Positions 34,841-42,876 of a DNA stretch of 64,000 bases are shown piece by piece; the first letter of the stretch is position 1; every line of letters begins with the position of its first letter. The notes below the pieces were generated by a model. That model had not been told where the DNA came from. It worked only from the letters and a program-made list of their open reading frames with translations, and made no database searches. A program made the position numbers and the translations under genes. The DNA is from Halalkalicoccus tibetensis (lineage in GTDB: Archaea > Halobacteriota > Halobacteria > Halobacteriales > Halalkalicoccaceae): assembly GCF_037996645.1 (NCBI RefSeq), contig NZ_JBBMXV010000004.1, positions 211,684 to 275,683 of the forward strand, given 5' to 3'.

Positions 34841-35909
34841 GGCCCACCGCCCGCCAGCGCATCAGCAGGTACCACCCTCCGACGAACATCGCGAACCCCG
34901 GGAGCAGCGCGGCGACGGCGTACCATCGCCGCCACCGAGTCCAGGTCCCGTCCTTGAGGATGGCATAGGGAAGCCCGGCCCACGCGATCAGCATCGAGAG
35001 CCCGCCGTCAGCGCCGCCGAGCATGGCGGCGATCGGCCACAGCGCCGTGGTCGCCGCGACCCACTGCCAGCGCTCGCCGGGGAGCCGCGAGTCGAGCGGC
35101 CCCTCGTCCTCGCGGGCCGCCGTTCCCGCCTTCGCCGTCGATCCACGATCGGCTGTCGTTTCCCCGATCGAACCCGCTTCGATCGACTCGTCGGGCGATC
35201 CGAAGCTCGGTGTCGACGTCCGCGACTCCACCTCCGCCTCCGCTTCCGAATCCGATTCGGGCTCGGGATTCGGTTCGACTCCTGGGCCGGGCTCGGGTTC
35301 CGGTTCGCGGATCGCGGGGACGTACCGCTCGACGAGACCCGTCGCGTCGAGCCCCTCGACCAGGCCCGCGAGGTCGTCGCCGTCGACGAGCTTCACGTTG
35401 AGCTGGTGGGCCAGCTCCCGTGCCTGGCCCGAGAAACCGTTGGTCGTCACCACCAGCACCTTGTCGACCCCGTGGCGCTGGTGTTTCAGGCTCGCGTACT
35501 GCTGGATGTCGGGGCTTCCGACGGTCGTGTTCGGCCCGTAGCGTTTGGCCTGGATCAGCGCTTTCTCCTCGTAGGGCGAGTTCCGCGTCGCCACCACGTC
35601 GATCCCCCGATCGTTCGACTGGGTCGAGACCTCCGTCTCCCAGCCCATCCGCTCCCAGAGGTCCGCGACGAACTGCTCGAAGTCGTAGTCGTCCATCGAC
35701 TGGAGGGCCTCCTTAAGCCCCGAGTCCGGGGTCACGTCCGTTTCGGTAGTGCGGGCCCGGGCGTCGACGCCCACGTTCGATTCCGCACCCGTCTTTCCGT
35801 CGCTCTGCCCGTCCTCGGCGGCCTGCTCCAGGGCTCGAATCGCCTCCTTGGTCTGCTTGCGTGCCTGGCGCCGAAGGAGGCGCTTCAGGCTCCGCTTCAC
35901 CGACCACAC
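34833..35909 (-). CDS. Mrr-like restriction endonuclease domain protein with C-terminal membrane helices
   Basis: A predicted DNA-cleaving protein tethered to the membrane. The protein is 358 residues. A basic coiled-coil-like N-terminus (1-35) is followed by an Mrr_cat endonuclease domain (about 66-200): DYDFEQFVADLWERMGW, catalytic Asp104 (DRGIDVVA) and Q120-A-K122 (LIQAKRYG), and VLVVTTNGFSGQA. A Pro/Glu/Ser-rich linker (205-275) precedes two or three helices (about 285-350). No methyltransferase is adjacent. This form is often called a restriction endonuclease but may act in DNA repair or on foreign DNA at the membrane. It ends inside the second copy of the 25-bp repeat. Confidence 0.82.
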   Translation of the reverse strand: MWSVKRSLKRLLRRQARKQTKEAIRALEQAAEDGQSDGKTGAESNVGVDARARTTETDVTPDSGLKEALQSMDDYDFEQFVADLWERMGWETEVSTQSNDRGIDVVATRNSPYEEKALIQAKRYGPNTTVGSPDIQQYASLKHQRHGVDKVLVVTTNGFSGQARELAHQLNVKLVDGDDLAGLVEGLDATGLVERYVPAIREPEPEPGPGVEPNPEPESDSEAEAEVESRTSTPSFGSPDESIEAGSIGETTADRGSTAKAGTAAREDEGPLDSRLPGERWQWVAATTALWPIAAMLGGADGGLSMLIAWAGLPYAILKDGTWTRWRRWYAVAALLPGFAMFVGGWYLLMRWRAVGLE

Positions 35910-35960
35910 CCCTCGGTGTCCATGGGATACCCACAGACTGACACTACAAATCGCTGCCGG

Positions 35961-36578
35961 CTACAGGAAGAGGAACGCGGCCGCCCCCAGCGCCAGCCCG
36001 ACGCTGACCCCGAACGTGAGCAGGAATACCGGAAGGTTCCACGCGAGGACGGTTTTCCCATCTAGGGGCCCGAACGGGATCATGTTGAACGCCGCCAGCA
36101 GGAGGTTGATCCCGACGCCGTAGAGTCCGAGCCGGAAGACGAAGTCGGCGGGGACGAACAGCAGCGGCGCGAACAACAGCGCCAGCGCGAGGTTCGTCAC
36201 GGGGCCGGCGACGGCGATCAGGCCGTTCTCGCGTTTCGTGATCCGGCCGCGGTGGTAGACTGCGCCGGGGGCGGCGAAGATGAAGCCGGCCATCGCGCTG
36301 ACGATCGCGAGCCCGAGCATGCTGTAGTCGGCCTTGAACGCCGCCTGCTGGCCGAACTCGATGGCGACGACCTTGTGGGCCAGCTCGTGGAGCAGGAACC
36401 CCACCCCGGCGGTGAGCATGCTGATCAGGAGCAGCGACGCGAAATCGCCGCGCGCGACGCCCGCCGCCCCGCCCGCGAAGAACAGCGCGAAGGCGACCCC
36501 AAGCGCGACCCACGCGATCAGCAGGTCCCGGAGCTCCTGGCTCCCGAACCGGATCGAACCGATCGTCGCGCCGCTCAT
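35961..36578 (-). CDS. Site-2 protease family (M50) membrane metalloprotease
   Basis: Intramembrane zinc protease that cleaves within the membrane. The protein is 205 residues with about six helices. The zinc site is H64-E-L-A-H68 (FLLHELAHKV) plus Asp173 (GPLDGKTVLAW). AVAGPVTNLALALL is another family segment. It starts in an ATGA overlap with the upstream TraB gene, so they are cotranslated. It is a compact version without PDZ or CBS domains. The substrate is unknown. Confidence 0.88.
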   Translation of the reverse strand: MSGATIGSIRFGSQELRDLLIAWVALGVAFALFFAGGAAGVARGDFASLLLISMLTAGVGFLLHELAHKVVAIEFGQQAAFKADYSMLGLAIVSAMAGFIFAAPGAVYHRGRITKRENGLIAVAGPVTNLALALLFAPLLFVPADFVFRLGLYGVGINLLLAAFNMIPFGPLDGKTVLAWNLPVFLLTFGVSVGLALGAAAFLFL

Positions 36579-37867
36579 GCCAGCACCCCCCAGATCAGCT
36601 CGGCGCTGTTTCTCGCCCCCTCGATCATGAGGTCGCCGACCGCGCCGACCCCGCCGATGTCGCTCGCGAGCCACGGCAGGACGACCAGCGGGAACAACAC
36701 GGTGGCGATGACGCTGCCGATGTTGGTCGCGGCGACGACCGCGATCAGACGGAACAGCGGAACCTCGAGCATCCGCCTGAAGAGGTCGAGGATCGCGCTC
36801 TCGTCGTCCGAAAGGATCTCGTTCAGCGTCCCGATGTCGGCGACGTTGACCGCCTGATAGCGCAGCTCGACGTAGCCCGCGAACCAGCCCGGCGCCAGCA
36901 GCGGGTTGACGCTGGTCATCCAGGCGATCGCGCCGCCGACGGTCGCGCTCGGCCAGTGGGCGCCCGCGAGCTTCGCCATCGTGAACGCGAAGACGCCGTT
37001 GAAGAGGAACCACGCCGCGAACACCCGCAGCAGGAAGTCGTTCTGCGCGCCGGCCATCGCCAACAGGAAGAAGAAGCCGAGGAAGGCCAGCGCGATCAGG
37101 TAGCCCACGACCTTGTAGATCGAGAAGCGCCGCCCCGACTGGGTGCCGACGAGCGACTCCATCGGCGGCAGGCCCGCGGGGTCCTCGAGATGGCGCTCGA
37201 TCCCCTGGCGGTGGCCCGCGCCGACGACCGCGACCACGTCGAAGCCCTGCTCGCGCAAGGAAAGCAGTTTGTGGGCGATGTAGGCGTCGCGCTCGTCGAT
37301 CAGCGCCTCCGCGCCGCCCGGCGAGAAGCGGCGGAACTCCGCCATCATCGCCGTGACGACGTCGGCGTCGGTCAGCTCCTCCATGTCGATCTCCTCCTCC
37401 TCGGAGCCGTAGCCGAACATCCCCATGAACAGCCCGCCGACGAGCTTGAACTTCTCGATCAGCGTCATCCGGGCCCAGAAGCGCTGGATCGTCGTCTGGA
37501 TCTCCCGGTCGACCAGCGCGACCCCCAGCCCGATCTCCTCGGCGGTCTCGACGGCGGCGTGCATGTCCGCGCCGGGCTCGATGTCGAAGCGCTCGCCCAG
37601 GCGGGTCTGGACGTACGAGAGCATCCAGTAAGCGAGGAACTGGAAGACGGTGTTTCCGCGCAGGAGGTCGCCCGCGTCGAGGTCGTCGGGGAGCTCGCCC
37701 TTCATCTGGCGGTAGCGACCCTCGTCGAGCTCGACGGCGACGACGTCGGGGCGCTCGCGTTCGATCGTTTCCTCGACCTCGGCGACGCTGTCGGCGGAGA
37801 TGTGGGCGGTGCCCACGAGGCGGATCGAGCCCTCGCCCGCCTCGCGTGACACCTGCCGGTCGGTCAT
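36575..37867 (-). CDS. TraB/PrgY family membrane protein
   Basis: A 430-residue protein of the TraB (pheromone-shutdown, TIKI-like) family. The N-terminal domain (about 15-235) has the conserved GTAHIS (19-24) and VVAVELDEGRY. VGAGHRQGIERHL near 228 carries the conserved His. These GxxH and Glu residues are proposed metal/active-site residues of a putative protease superfamily. The C-terminal ~180 residues hold five or six membrane helices. A long frame extends upstream antisense to the next gene; the ATG at 37867 is the start. It forms an operon with the M50 protease, which suggests linked membrane proteolysis. Confidence 0.88.
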   Translation of the reverse strand: MTDRQVSREAGEGSIRLVGTAHISADSVAEVEETIERERPDVVAVELDEGRYRQMKGELPDDLDAGDLLRGNTVFQFLAYWMLSYVQTRLGERFDIEPGADMHAAVETAEEIGLGVALVDREIQTTIQRFWARMTLIEKFKLVGGLFMGMFGYGSEEEEIDMEELTDADVVTAMMAEFRRFSPGGAEALIDERDAYIAHKLLSLREQGFDVVAVVGAGHRQGIERHLEDPAGLPPMESLVGTQSGRRFSIYKVVGYLIALAFLGFFFLLAMAGAQNDFLLRVFAAWFLFNGVFAFTMAKLAGAHWPSATVGGAIAWMTSVNPLLAPGWFAGYVELRYQAVNVADIGTLNEILSDDESAILDLFRRMLEVPLFRLIAVVAATNIGSVIATVLFPLVVLPWLASDIGGVGAVGDLMIEGARNSAELIWGVLA

Positions 37868-38065
37868 CACCACCCCTTGTGGGGCCCGGTTTTTATACTG
37901 TCGGTTGTCCGCCCATGGGTCGGACCACCCCATCGGTGGCTTCGTCGGCACGGCCGGTTCGGGCATATCCGTCGGAGCAGGGCGGATAACGTCAAACAGT
38001 CGAAATGTAGGGCCGCACGAGAGAGGCAGATTCATGCGCGTTCGTGAGAATGGGCCAGTAGAACC

Positions 38066-39049
38066 ATGGTTTCGCCAGGGGAGCTGCGGATGTTGCTGGA
38101 GTTGACCGAGGGAGAGGGGGAGTTCACGCCGGAGACGGGGACCGGCGGGGCGGTCGAGTACCCGAGGGCGGCACAGCTGCTCGACGACCGCGACGAGCAG
38201 GTCGTCGACGTGCTCGAACGCTACGGCACGCGGGGCGTGCTCGCGGGCGAGTTCGTCTCGAAGGTCTACAGCTGCCCGGAGTGTTCGACCCAGGGCATGC
38301 AGTACACGACCGCCTGCCCGAGCTGCGAGTCGGCCCACGCCGTCGAGACGACCGTCGCCGAGCACCGCGCCTGCGGGCTCACGGTCCCCGAATCGGAGTT
38401 CCGGCACGACGGCGAGCTCGTCTGTCCCGAATGCGAGACGACGGTCGGCTCCGAGGAGCTCGACCGCGACGAGCGCTACGTCTGTAAGGAGTGCGACGAG
38501 CAGTTCACCGAGCCCGACCATCGGCTGTGGTGTCGGGAGTGTCTGTACATGTTCCCGCCCCAGGAGACGATCGAGCGGGCGCTCTATCGCTACCGGCTGA
38601 CCGACGACGGCCGCGAGTGGATCGAGCACCACCGCAGGGCCCGGGAGGCGGCCGCCGACACCCTCGAGGAACGCCGGTTCGAGGTGAGCATCGACGCGGC
38701 CGTCGAGGGCGAGGGCCGGAGCTACCCGGTCCACGTCTTCGCCGAGGACCAGCTGCTGGGCGAGCGCCGGATCGTCGCGCTGGCCGAGCGCCCGACCGAC
38801 GAGGATATCGAGGAGTTCAGCGAGCTCGCCCGCCGGGTCGACGCCCACCCGATCGTCGTCACCACGACGGGGGCCGTCTCCGAGGAGGTCGCGGAGCGGG
38901 CGAACACCTCGGAGCTCACGCTGCTGTCGGCCCGCTCGGACGGCACCCTCGACAGCGACTTCGACGTCGGCCGGACCGCCACCCGGAACCGCTCGCTGTT
39001 CCAGCGCTTCACCTCGGCGGTGGACGTCCCGGCCTGGAAGAGCCAGTAG
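38066..39049 (+). CDS. TackOD1-like multi-zinc protein
   Basis: A 327-residue soluble protein. Residues 70-160 carry five cysteine pairs: C70/C73, C84/C87, C120/C123, C140/C143 and C156/C159, with an extra Cys at 103. The order and spacing (CPECSTQGMQYTTACPSC, EHRACGLTVPESEF, LVCPEC, YVCKEC, WCRECLYMFPPQE) match the TackOD1 output domain described in archaeal signal-transduction proteins. A short helical N-terminal part precedes it. The C-terminal 130 residues, with VALAERPTDEDIEEFSELAR, look like a Rossmann-like or nuclease-like module. Probably a regulator or sensor output; no histidine kinase is near. Confidence 0.72.
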   Translation: MVSPGELRMLLELTEGEGEFTPETGTGGAVEYPRAAQLLDDRDEQVVDVLERYGTRGVLAGEFVSKVYSCPECSTQGMQYTTACPSCESAHAVETTVAEHRACGLTVPESEFRHDGELVCPECETTVGSEELDRDERYVCKECDEQFTEPDHRLWCRECLYMFPPQETIERALYRYRLTDDGREWIEHHRRAREAAADTLEERRFEVSIDAAVEGEGRSYPVHVFAEDQLLGERRIVALAERPTDEDIEEFSELARRVDAHPIVVTTTGAVSEEVAERANTSELTLLSARSDGTLDSDFDVGRTATRNRSLFQRFTSAVDVPAWKSQ

Positions 39050-39493
39050 CTACCGCCCGCCGTTCTCGCCGTCGAGCGCCTCCTCGCGCAGGCGCTCGCC
39101 GCGCTCGCTCCCGACCGTGAGATCGGGCACCGAGGTCGGGTGCCGATCGTCGTCGATCGCGACGTAGACGAAGTACGACTCGGTGGTCTTTTCGGCCTCC
39201 CCGGTCCGGAGGTCCTCGCGATACGTCCGCAGACGGACCTTCACGCTGGTCTTCCCGGCCTCGTAGACGTACGCCTCGATCAGCGCGACGTCGCCGACCT
39301 CGATCGGGCGCTCGAAGTCGACCCCGTTGATGTGGGCCGTGACACAGGACTCGCCGGCGAAGCGCATCGCGCTCATCGCGCCGATCTCGTCCATCCACTT
39401 CAGGACGTTGCCCCCGTGGGCGGTCTGGAGGCTGTTCGCGTGGTTGGGCTGGACCATCTCCCGGTTCTCGATGAAGGTCTCGAGCAGATCCAT
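39050..39493 (-). CDS. Acyl-CoA thioesterase, hotdog fold
   Basis: Hydrolyses acyl-CoA to free acid and CoA. The protein is 147 residues of the YciA/BFIT class: MVQPNHANSLQTAHGGNVLK carries the conserved Asn-His and HGG elements, then WMDEIGAMSAMRFAG, and the strand RPIEVGDVALIEAYVYE. Its stop abuts the TackOD1 gene stop (convergent, no gap). A single hotdog domain must act as a multimer. The acyl specificity is unknown. Confidence 0.88.
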   Translation of the reverse strand: MDLLETFIENREMVQPNHANSLQTAHGGNVLKWMDEIGAMSAMRFAGESCVTAHINGVDFERPIEVGDVALIEAYVYEAGKTSVKVRLRTYREDLRTGEAEKTTESYFVYVAIDDDRHPTSVPDLTVGSERGERLREEALDGENGGR

Positions 39494-39577
39494 ACGCCGG
39501 CTTGCGCGGGTGGGTAGATGAGCCTGCTGTCTCGTCCGAGGGTCACGCTTATCGGCGTCCCCGACCTCCGATCGGCC

Positions 39578-40033
39578 ATGGGCCTCGACGTCGAAATCCC
39601 CGATCCCCCCGAGCTCGACGCAGATGATCCCGCGGAGTACGACGACGTCGACGCGGTCGGCGTCGAGGACTACCGCCGCGAGGAGCTAGAGGGCTTCCTC
39701 GCCGACGGCGCGTGGGCCGACGCCTTCGAGGAGTGGGCCGCCCACACCGAGCTCACCGAGGAGGAGTACGCGGTCGCCCGTGACCTCGATCTCCTCGATG
39801 AGTTCGACTTCTTCTGGGACGACTTCGCCGACCGCGTGGGCTATCACGCCCCCGGCCTCCCGGAGGACTGGCGCGAGCGCGAGCTCCATCCCGAGCTCGA
39901 CTCCTGGAGCACCGTCTCCGCGATCAACGCCTCGCTCACCGAGCTCGGCCAGATCGCGAGCGACGTGCTCAAGGAGGAGTACGTCGACTGGGAGGCCGAG
40001 TACGAGGCGCCCGACGACCTCCCCGACTTCTGA
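39578..40033 (+). CDS. Conserved acidic haloarchaeal protein, 151 residues
   Basis: A soluble, very acidic protein from the ATG at 39578. An ATG 20 codons upstream adds a non-acidic tail and is less likely. It is largely helical, with an EEWAAHTELTEEEYAVARDL stretch, aromatic-rich LDEFDFFWDDFADRVGY and a C-terminal LGQIASDVLKEEYVDWEAEY. I do not recognise a named family. No membrane segments. Its neighbours do not suggest a pathway. Confidence 0.72.
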   Translation: MGLDVEIPDPPELDADDPAEYDDVDAVGVEDYRREELEGFLADGAWADAFEEWAAHTELTEEEYAVARDLDLLDEFDFFWDDFADRVGYHAPGLPEDWRERELHPELDSWSTVSAINASLTELGQIASDVLKEEYVDWEAEYEAPDDLPDF

Positions 40034-40040
40034 ACGCCGG

Positions 40041-40184
40041 CTACTCGCGGGGAACGGCGAGGTTCCGGACCGGCTCGCCGCAGTCGGGACAGCTCCCAAG
40101 GTGGTCGTCGCTCACCGTGCGCGCCTGACAGGCCACACACTCGTAGTACGATCCGGTCGGGCTGTAGGGGTCCCCTTGATGCAT
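40041..40184 (-). CDS. Rubrerythrin-like zinc-ribbon microprotein
   Basis: A 47-residue protein with two CxxC knuckles, C16/C19 (YYECVACQ) and C32/C35 (GSCPDCG), ending RNLAVPRE. This matches the very common haloarchaeal rubrerythrin-like single zinc-ribbon proteins, which generally begin with a DPY...SYYEC segment as here. Probably binds zinc. Role unknown. Confidence 0.82.
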   Translation of the reverse strand: MHQGDPYSPTGSYYECVACQARTVSDDHLGSCPDCGEPVRNLAVPRE

Positions 40185-40252
40185 GGTCGTCGGTAATCGC
40201 GTGCTACTGGATAACGCTTGTCCTGATATACGACCGAATCGATTGAAGTATA

Positions 40253-40810
40253 TTAGGCACTACTAGCGACGACGGCGAACGTTTCTGGACGTTCGTCCGA
40301 AAAACCGACCTCGAAGCCGGCCGCGACGAGCTGTTCGGTGGCGGCCGCGAGGTCGTAGCGTTCCTCGGTCGGCGGGCCGTCCTCGCCCGCACCGGCGGCC
40401 GACCAGTCGACGACGACGAACCGGCCGCCCGAGGCGAGCACCCGCCGGACCTCCGCCAGCGCCGCCTCGCTGTAGAACTCGTGGTAGGTCATCGTCGTCA
40501 CCGCGGCGTCGCACTCGTCGTCCTCGAAGGGGAGATCGGCCACGTCCGCGGTCACGGGCGTGACGTTCGCCGGGAGTCCCTTCTCGCGATAGATCTCGTG
40601 CATCTCGGCCTGGAGGTCGACCGCGTGGACGCGATCGGCGAAGGGCGCGACGTCGTCGGTGTAGAAGCCGGTCCCGCTGCCCAGATCGACGACGGTCTCG
40701 GTGCCGTCGAGCGCGAGCAGCCCAAGCAGCTCCTCGCGCGAGCAGTAGCGATAGCGCGAGGGGTCCTCGAGGCTCGTGGCGCGCTCGACCGGGTAGGTAT
40801 GAAAGCCCAT
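40253..40810 (-). CDS. Class I SAM-dependent methyltransferase
   Basis: A 185-residue Rossmann-fold methyltransferase. Motif I is VVDLGSGTGFYTDD (about 38-51), followed by the acidic VHAVDLQAEM and motif IV-like CDAAVTTMTYHEF. The N-terminus (MGFHTYPVERATSLEDPSRY) is a family-typical substrate-binding lead. This pattern is like UbiE/arsenite-type or small-molecule methyltransferases; the acceptor is not clear. Single gene with its own promoter region. Confidence 0.82.
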   Translation of the reverse strand: MGFHTYPVERATSLEDPSRYRYCSREELLGLLALDGTETVVDLGSGTGFYTDDVAPFADRVHAVDLQAEMHEIYREKGLPANVTPVTADVADLPFEDDECDAAVTTMTYHEFYSEAALAEVRRVLASGGRFVVVDWSAAGAGEDGPPTEERYDLAAATEQLVAAGFEVGFSDERPETFAVVASSA

Positions 40811-40903
40811 GATCTCGGGAGGTGTCCCCGGGACTTAGCTCCCGCGCGGGCAGGACGTGCCGATTCCGTGGTTCATATAGGCACCAACCCCTACGTGACT
40901 GTC

Positions 40904-41383
40904 ATGCTCGAACTCGCTCCGCTCGCGGACCCGTTCCCGCGGGGGATCGCCCATTACCTGATCGGCGGGCTGTTCATCGGCCTGGGGGTCGCGACGATCT
41001 ACCTCGGCACCGGCATCATCGCCGGCGCGAGCACGTTCCTCGAATCCACCCTCTCGTACGTCTCGTCGGTCGAGCGCTTCCAGCGGTACCGGCCCTCGCG
41101 CGACTGGCGCGTGGTCTTCACCGTCGGGATCGTCCTCGGCGCGGGGCTCTACGCGCTGGTGTTCGCCCGCGAGGTCTTCGTCACGGACGTCCAACCCTGG
41201 CGCCTCGCGCTCGGCGGCGTGCTCATCGGGATCGGCACCCGCGTCGGGAAGGGCTGTACCTCGGGCCACGGCGTCTGTGGGATCGGCTCGCTGTCGGGCA
41301 CCTCGGTCGCGAACGTCGCGACGTTCATGCTGATCGCGATCGGGACCGCGCTGTTCGTCGGGACGATGGGGGTGAGTCCCTGA
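40904..41383 (+). CDS. YeeE/YedE family sulfur-compound transporter, first half
   Basis: Membrane protein of the YeeE/YedE (DUF395) family, which imports thiosulfate or related sulfur species. The protein is 159 residues from the ATG at 40904, four to five helices. The conserved cysteine motif RVGKGCTSGHGVCGIGSLSG lies near residues 105-125 and contains the reactive cysteines. It is the half-size form; the matching half is the next gene, 127 bases downstream. Together they make a two-polypeptide transporter. It is divergent from the methyltransferase. Confidence 0.88.
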   Translation: MLELAPLADPFPRGIAHYLIGGLFIGLGVATIYLGTGIIAGASTFLESTLSYVSSVERFQRYRPSRDWRVVFTVGIVLGAGLYALVFAREVFVTDVQPWRLALGGVLIGIGTRVGKGCTSGHGVCGIGSLSGTSVANVATFMLIAIGTALFVGTMGVSP

Positions 41384-41387
41384 TGCA

Positions 41388-41483
41388 CGAGGTTCGACGA
41401 GTGCAGACGAGGAGAACCTCGGTATGGACGAGCGGGAAGGGACGACCCGCGAGTCACGAGATCCGAGCACAGCGAGGATCTCG
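41388..41483. repeat. Two palindromic hairpins between the YeeE/YedE halves
   Basis: Two perfect 8-bp inverted repeats: CGAGGTTC (41388-41395)/GAACCTCG (41414-41421) and CGAGATCC (41457-41464)/GGATCTCG (41476-41483). They fill the intergenic gap between two genes that should be cotranscribed, and resemble the palindromes inside and after glpA. Confidence 0.65.
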
Positions 41484-41510
41484 GAACGAGCGAACGGGGA
41501 GGAACGACTC

Positions 41511-41963
41511 ATGAGCCTCGACAATCGCGGGACGGCCCTCGTACTCGTCGGGGGGATCCTCTTCGGCTTCGGGCTGGGCTACAGCCGGATGGCCGAACCC
41601 GAGATCGTGCTCGCCTTCCTCCAGCTCACCGACTTCGGGCTGTTGTTCGTGATGGGCGGGGCGGTGATGGTCACCGCCACGGTCTTCGCGATCGCGACCC
41701 GGCGGGGCGGGCGCGCGCCGCTGACGGGCGAGCTCTACGCGATGCGCCACAAGTCCTTCGACAACAACGTGCTGTTCGGCGGGGCGATCTTCGGCGTCGG
41801 CTGGGGCCTCTCGGGGATCTGCCCCGGCGCGGCCTACGCGAGCCTCGGGCTGGGCAACTACCTCATCCTCTACGGGATCGGCGGGATGTTCCTCGGCGCC
41901 TACGTCCAGGGCCTCGCCCGGTCGTACGTCGGCGGAACCGACGCCGCCGCCGACCCGAGCTGA
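41511..41963 (+). CDS. YeeE/YedE family sulfur-compound transporter, second half
   Basis: Partner of the upstream gene: 150 residues with four or five helices and the second conserved cysteine motif, GVGWGLSGICPGAAYASLGL, near residues 100-120. N-terminal ATG at 41511 (preceded by GAGGAACGA); an upstream frame reads through the palindromic spacer and looks non-coding. The two halves are expected to assemble in the membrane. Thiosulfate transport is inferred from the family. Confidence 0.86.
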   Translation: MSLDNRGTALVLVGGILFGFGLGYSRMAEPEIVLAFLQLTDFGLLFVMGGAVMVTATVFAIATRRGGRAPLTGELYAMRHKSFDNNVLFGGAIFGVGWGLSGICPGAAYASLGLGNYLILYGIGGMFLGAYVQGLARSYVGGTDAAADPS

Positions 41964-42017
41964 ACGGCGGCTCCCGACACGACACTGTCGCGATCGGAAA
42001 CCACGGGCCGGTCCCGC

Positions 42018-42362
42018 TCAGGGCCGGATCTCGCGAACGGCGACCCGTGCCGCCGCGCCGGGCCACACCCGTGCGGGGGCGACCCCGAGCGCACGCGAGA
42101 GCGCCGTCGGCTCGACGTGTGGGCCGATCCGGGCGACGGTGGTCCCGCCGACCGCGACGTCAGCCGAGAGTTCCGCGTCGACGAACCGCGAGCCGAGGGG
42201 ACCGATCAGCTCCGTTATCGTCCCTAGGCTCCGGAGAACGGCGATCGCCCCGCTCACCGACTCGAGCCCGACGGTGAGGTGCGTACCCGAACCGGTCATC
42301 GAGACGGGGTGGCCCTCGACGGCGAGTTCGAGATCGGCCTCGACGGCGATCGCCCGGTCCAT
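42018..42362 (-). CDS. Hypothetical protein, second gene of a two-gene operon
   Basis: A 114-residue soluble protein. It is beta-rich, with repeated short strands (LELAVEGHPVSMTGSGTHLT, AELSADVAVGGTTVARIGPH). It has no cysteine or membrane segment. The ATG at 42362 overlaps the stop of the preceding small gene (TGATG), so they are coupled. I do not recognise the family. It may act with that partner. Confidence 0.68.
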   Translation of the reverse strand: MDRAIAVEADLELAVEGHPVSMTGSGTHLTVGLESVSGAIAVLRSLGTITELIGPLGSRFVDAELSADVAVGGTTVARIGPHVEPTALSRALGVAPARVWPGAAARVAVREIRP

Positions 42363-42580
42363 CAGTCGCGCTCGCGCGTCGAGATCCGCAGCGTGCCGTC
42401 GACCCGCCAGTGGGCGTAGTCGGCGTCCTCGCCGGTCTTGCTCGGGACGTCGACCTCCATCTCCTCGAACTCGTAGGTGATCTCCGCACCCCGCCCCGTC
42501 AGTCGGTCGTAGAGTCCGATCGCGAGCTCGGGCCAGGTCTCGGTCTCGTCCACTCCGTCCGCCGGATCATCAGAGCTCAT
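42362..42580 (-). CDS. Small acidic protein, paralog of the 56849-57115 product
   Basis: A 72-residue acidic protein. The C-terminal half (MEVDVPSKTGEDADYAHWRV, then DGTLRIST) can be aligned to the C-terminal half of the protein at 56849-57115, where VDVPTEFGE and LNGSVKISS occupy the same places. The conserved part looks like three beta strands. This suggests a small family of haloarchaeal proteins with two copies in this window. Function unknown. Coupled by overlap to the next gene. Confidence 0.68.
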   Translation of the reverse strand: MSSDDPADGVDETETWPELAIGLYDRLTGRGAEITYEFEEMEVDVPSKTGEDADYAHWRVDGTLRISTRERD

Positions 42581-42690
42581 CGGACCCGTCTAGGGACCCT
42601 CCCTACGTCATTGTTCACATCTGACCGATTATCGATACGAGCCCGGCTCCTTTCGCTACGGTTATGAGTGTGCACTTCATTGCCATGGGT

Positions 42691-42876
42691 ATGCTGGCAC
42701 GCACCGAGCTACGAACGCCACAACAGCGCGAATGCGAACGCTGCGGACGGCGCGAGGTATGGGACGCGACCGATGGATGTTGGCGGATCGCGACCGAGGA
42801 CGGCGTACGATCGAGCGGCAACCTCCACTGTATCCATGAGTGGGACATCGACGGCACCTTCCGCCCCTACGAGTAG
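42691..42876 (+). CDS. HEWD-motif small cysteine protein
   Basis: A short soluble protein with a likely zinc knuckle CERCGRREVWD and a C-terminal CIHEWDIDGTFRPYE, the HEWD sequence that names a haloarchaeal small-protein family. Three in-frame ATGs (42664, 42685, 42691) are possible. I prefer 42691, giving 61 residues, since family members are about 60 residues. The gene abuts cutA with no gap, so they are likely cotranscribed. Role unknown. Confidence 0.7.
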   Translation: MLARTELRTPQQRECERCGRREVWDATDGCWRIATEDGVRSSGNLHCIHEWDIDGTFRPYE

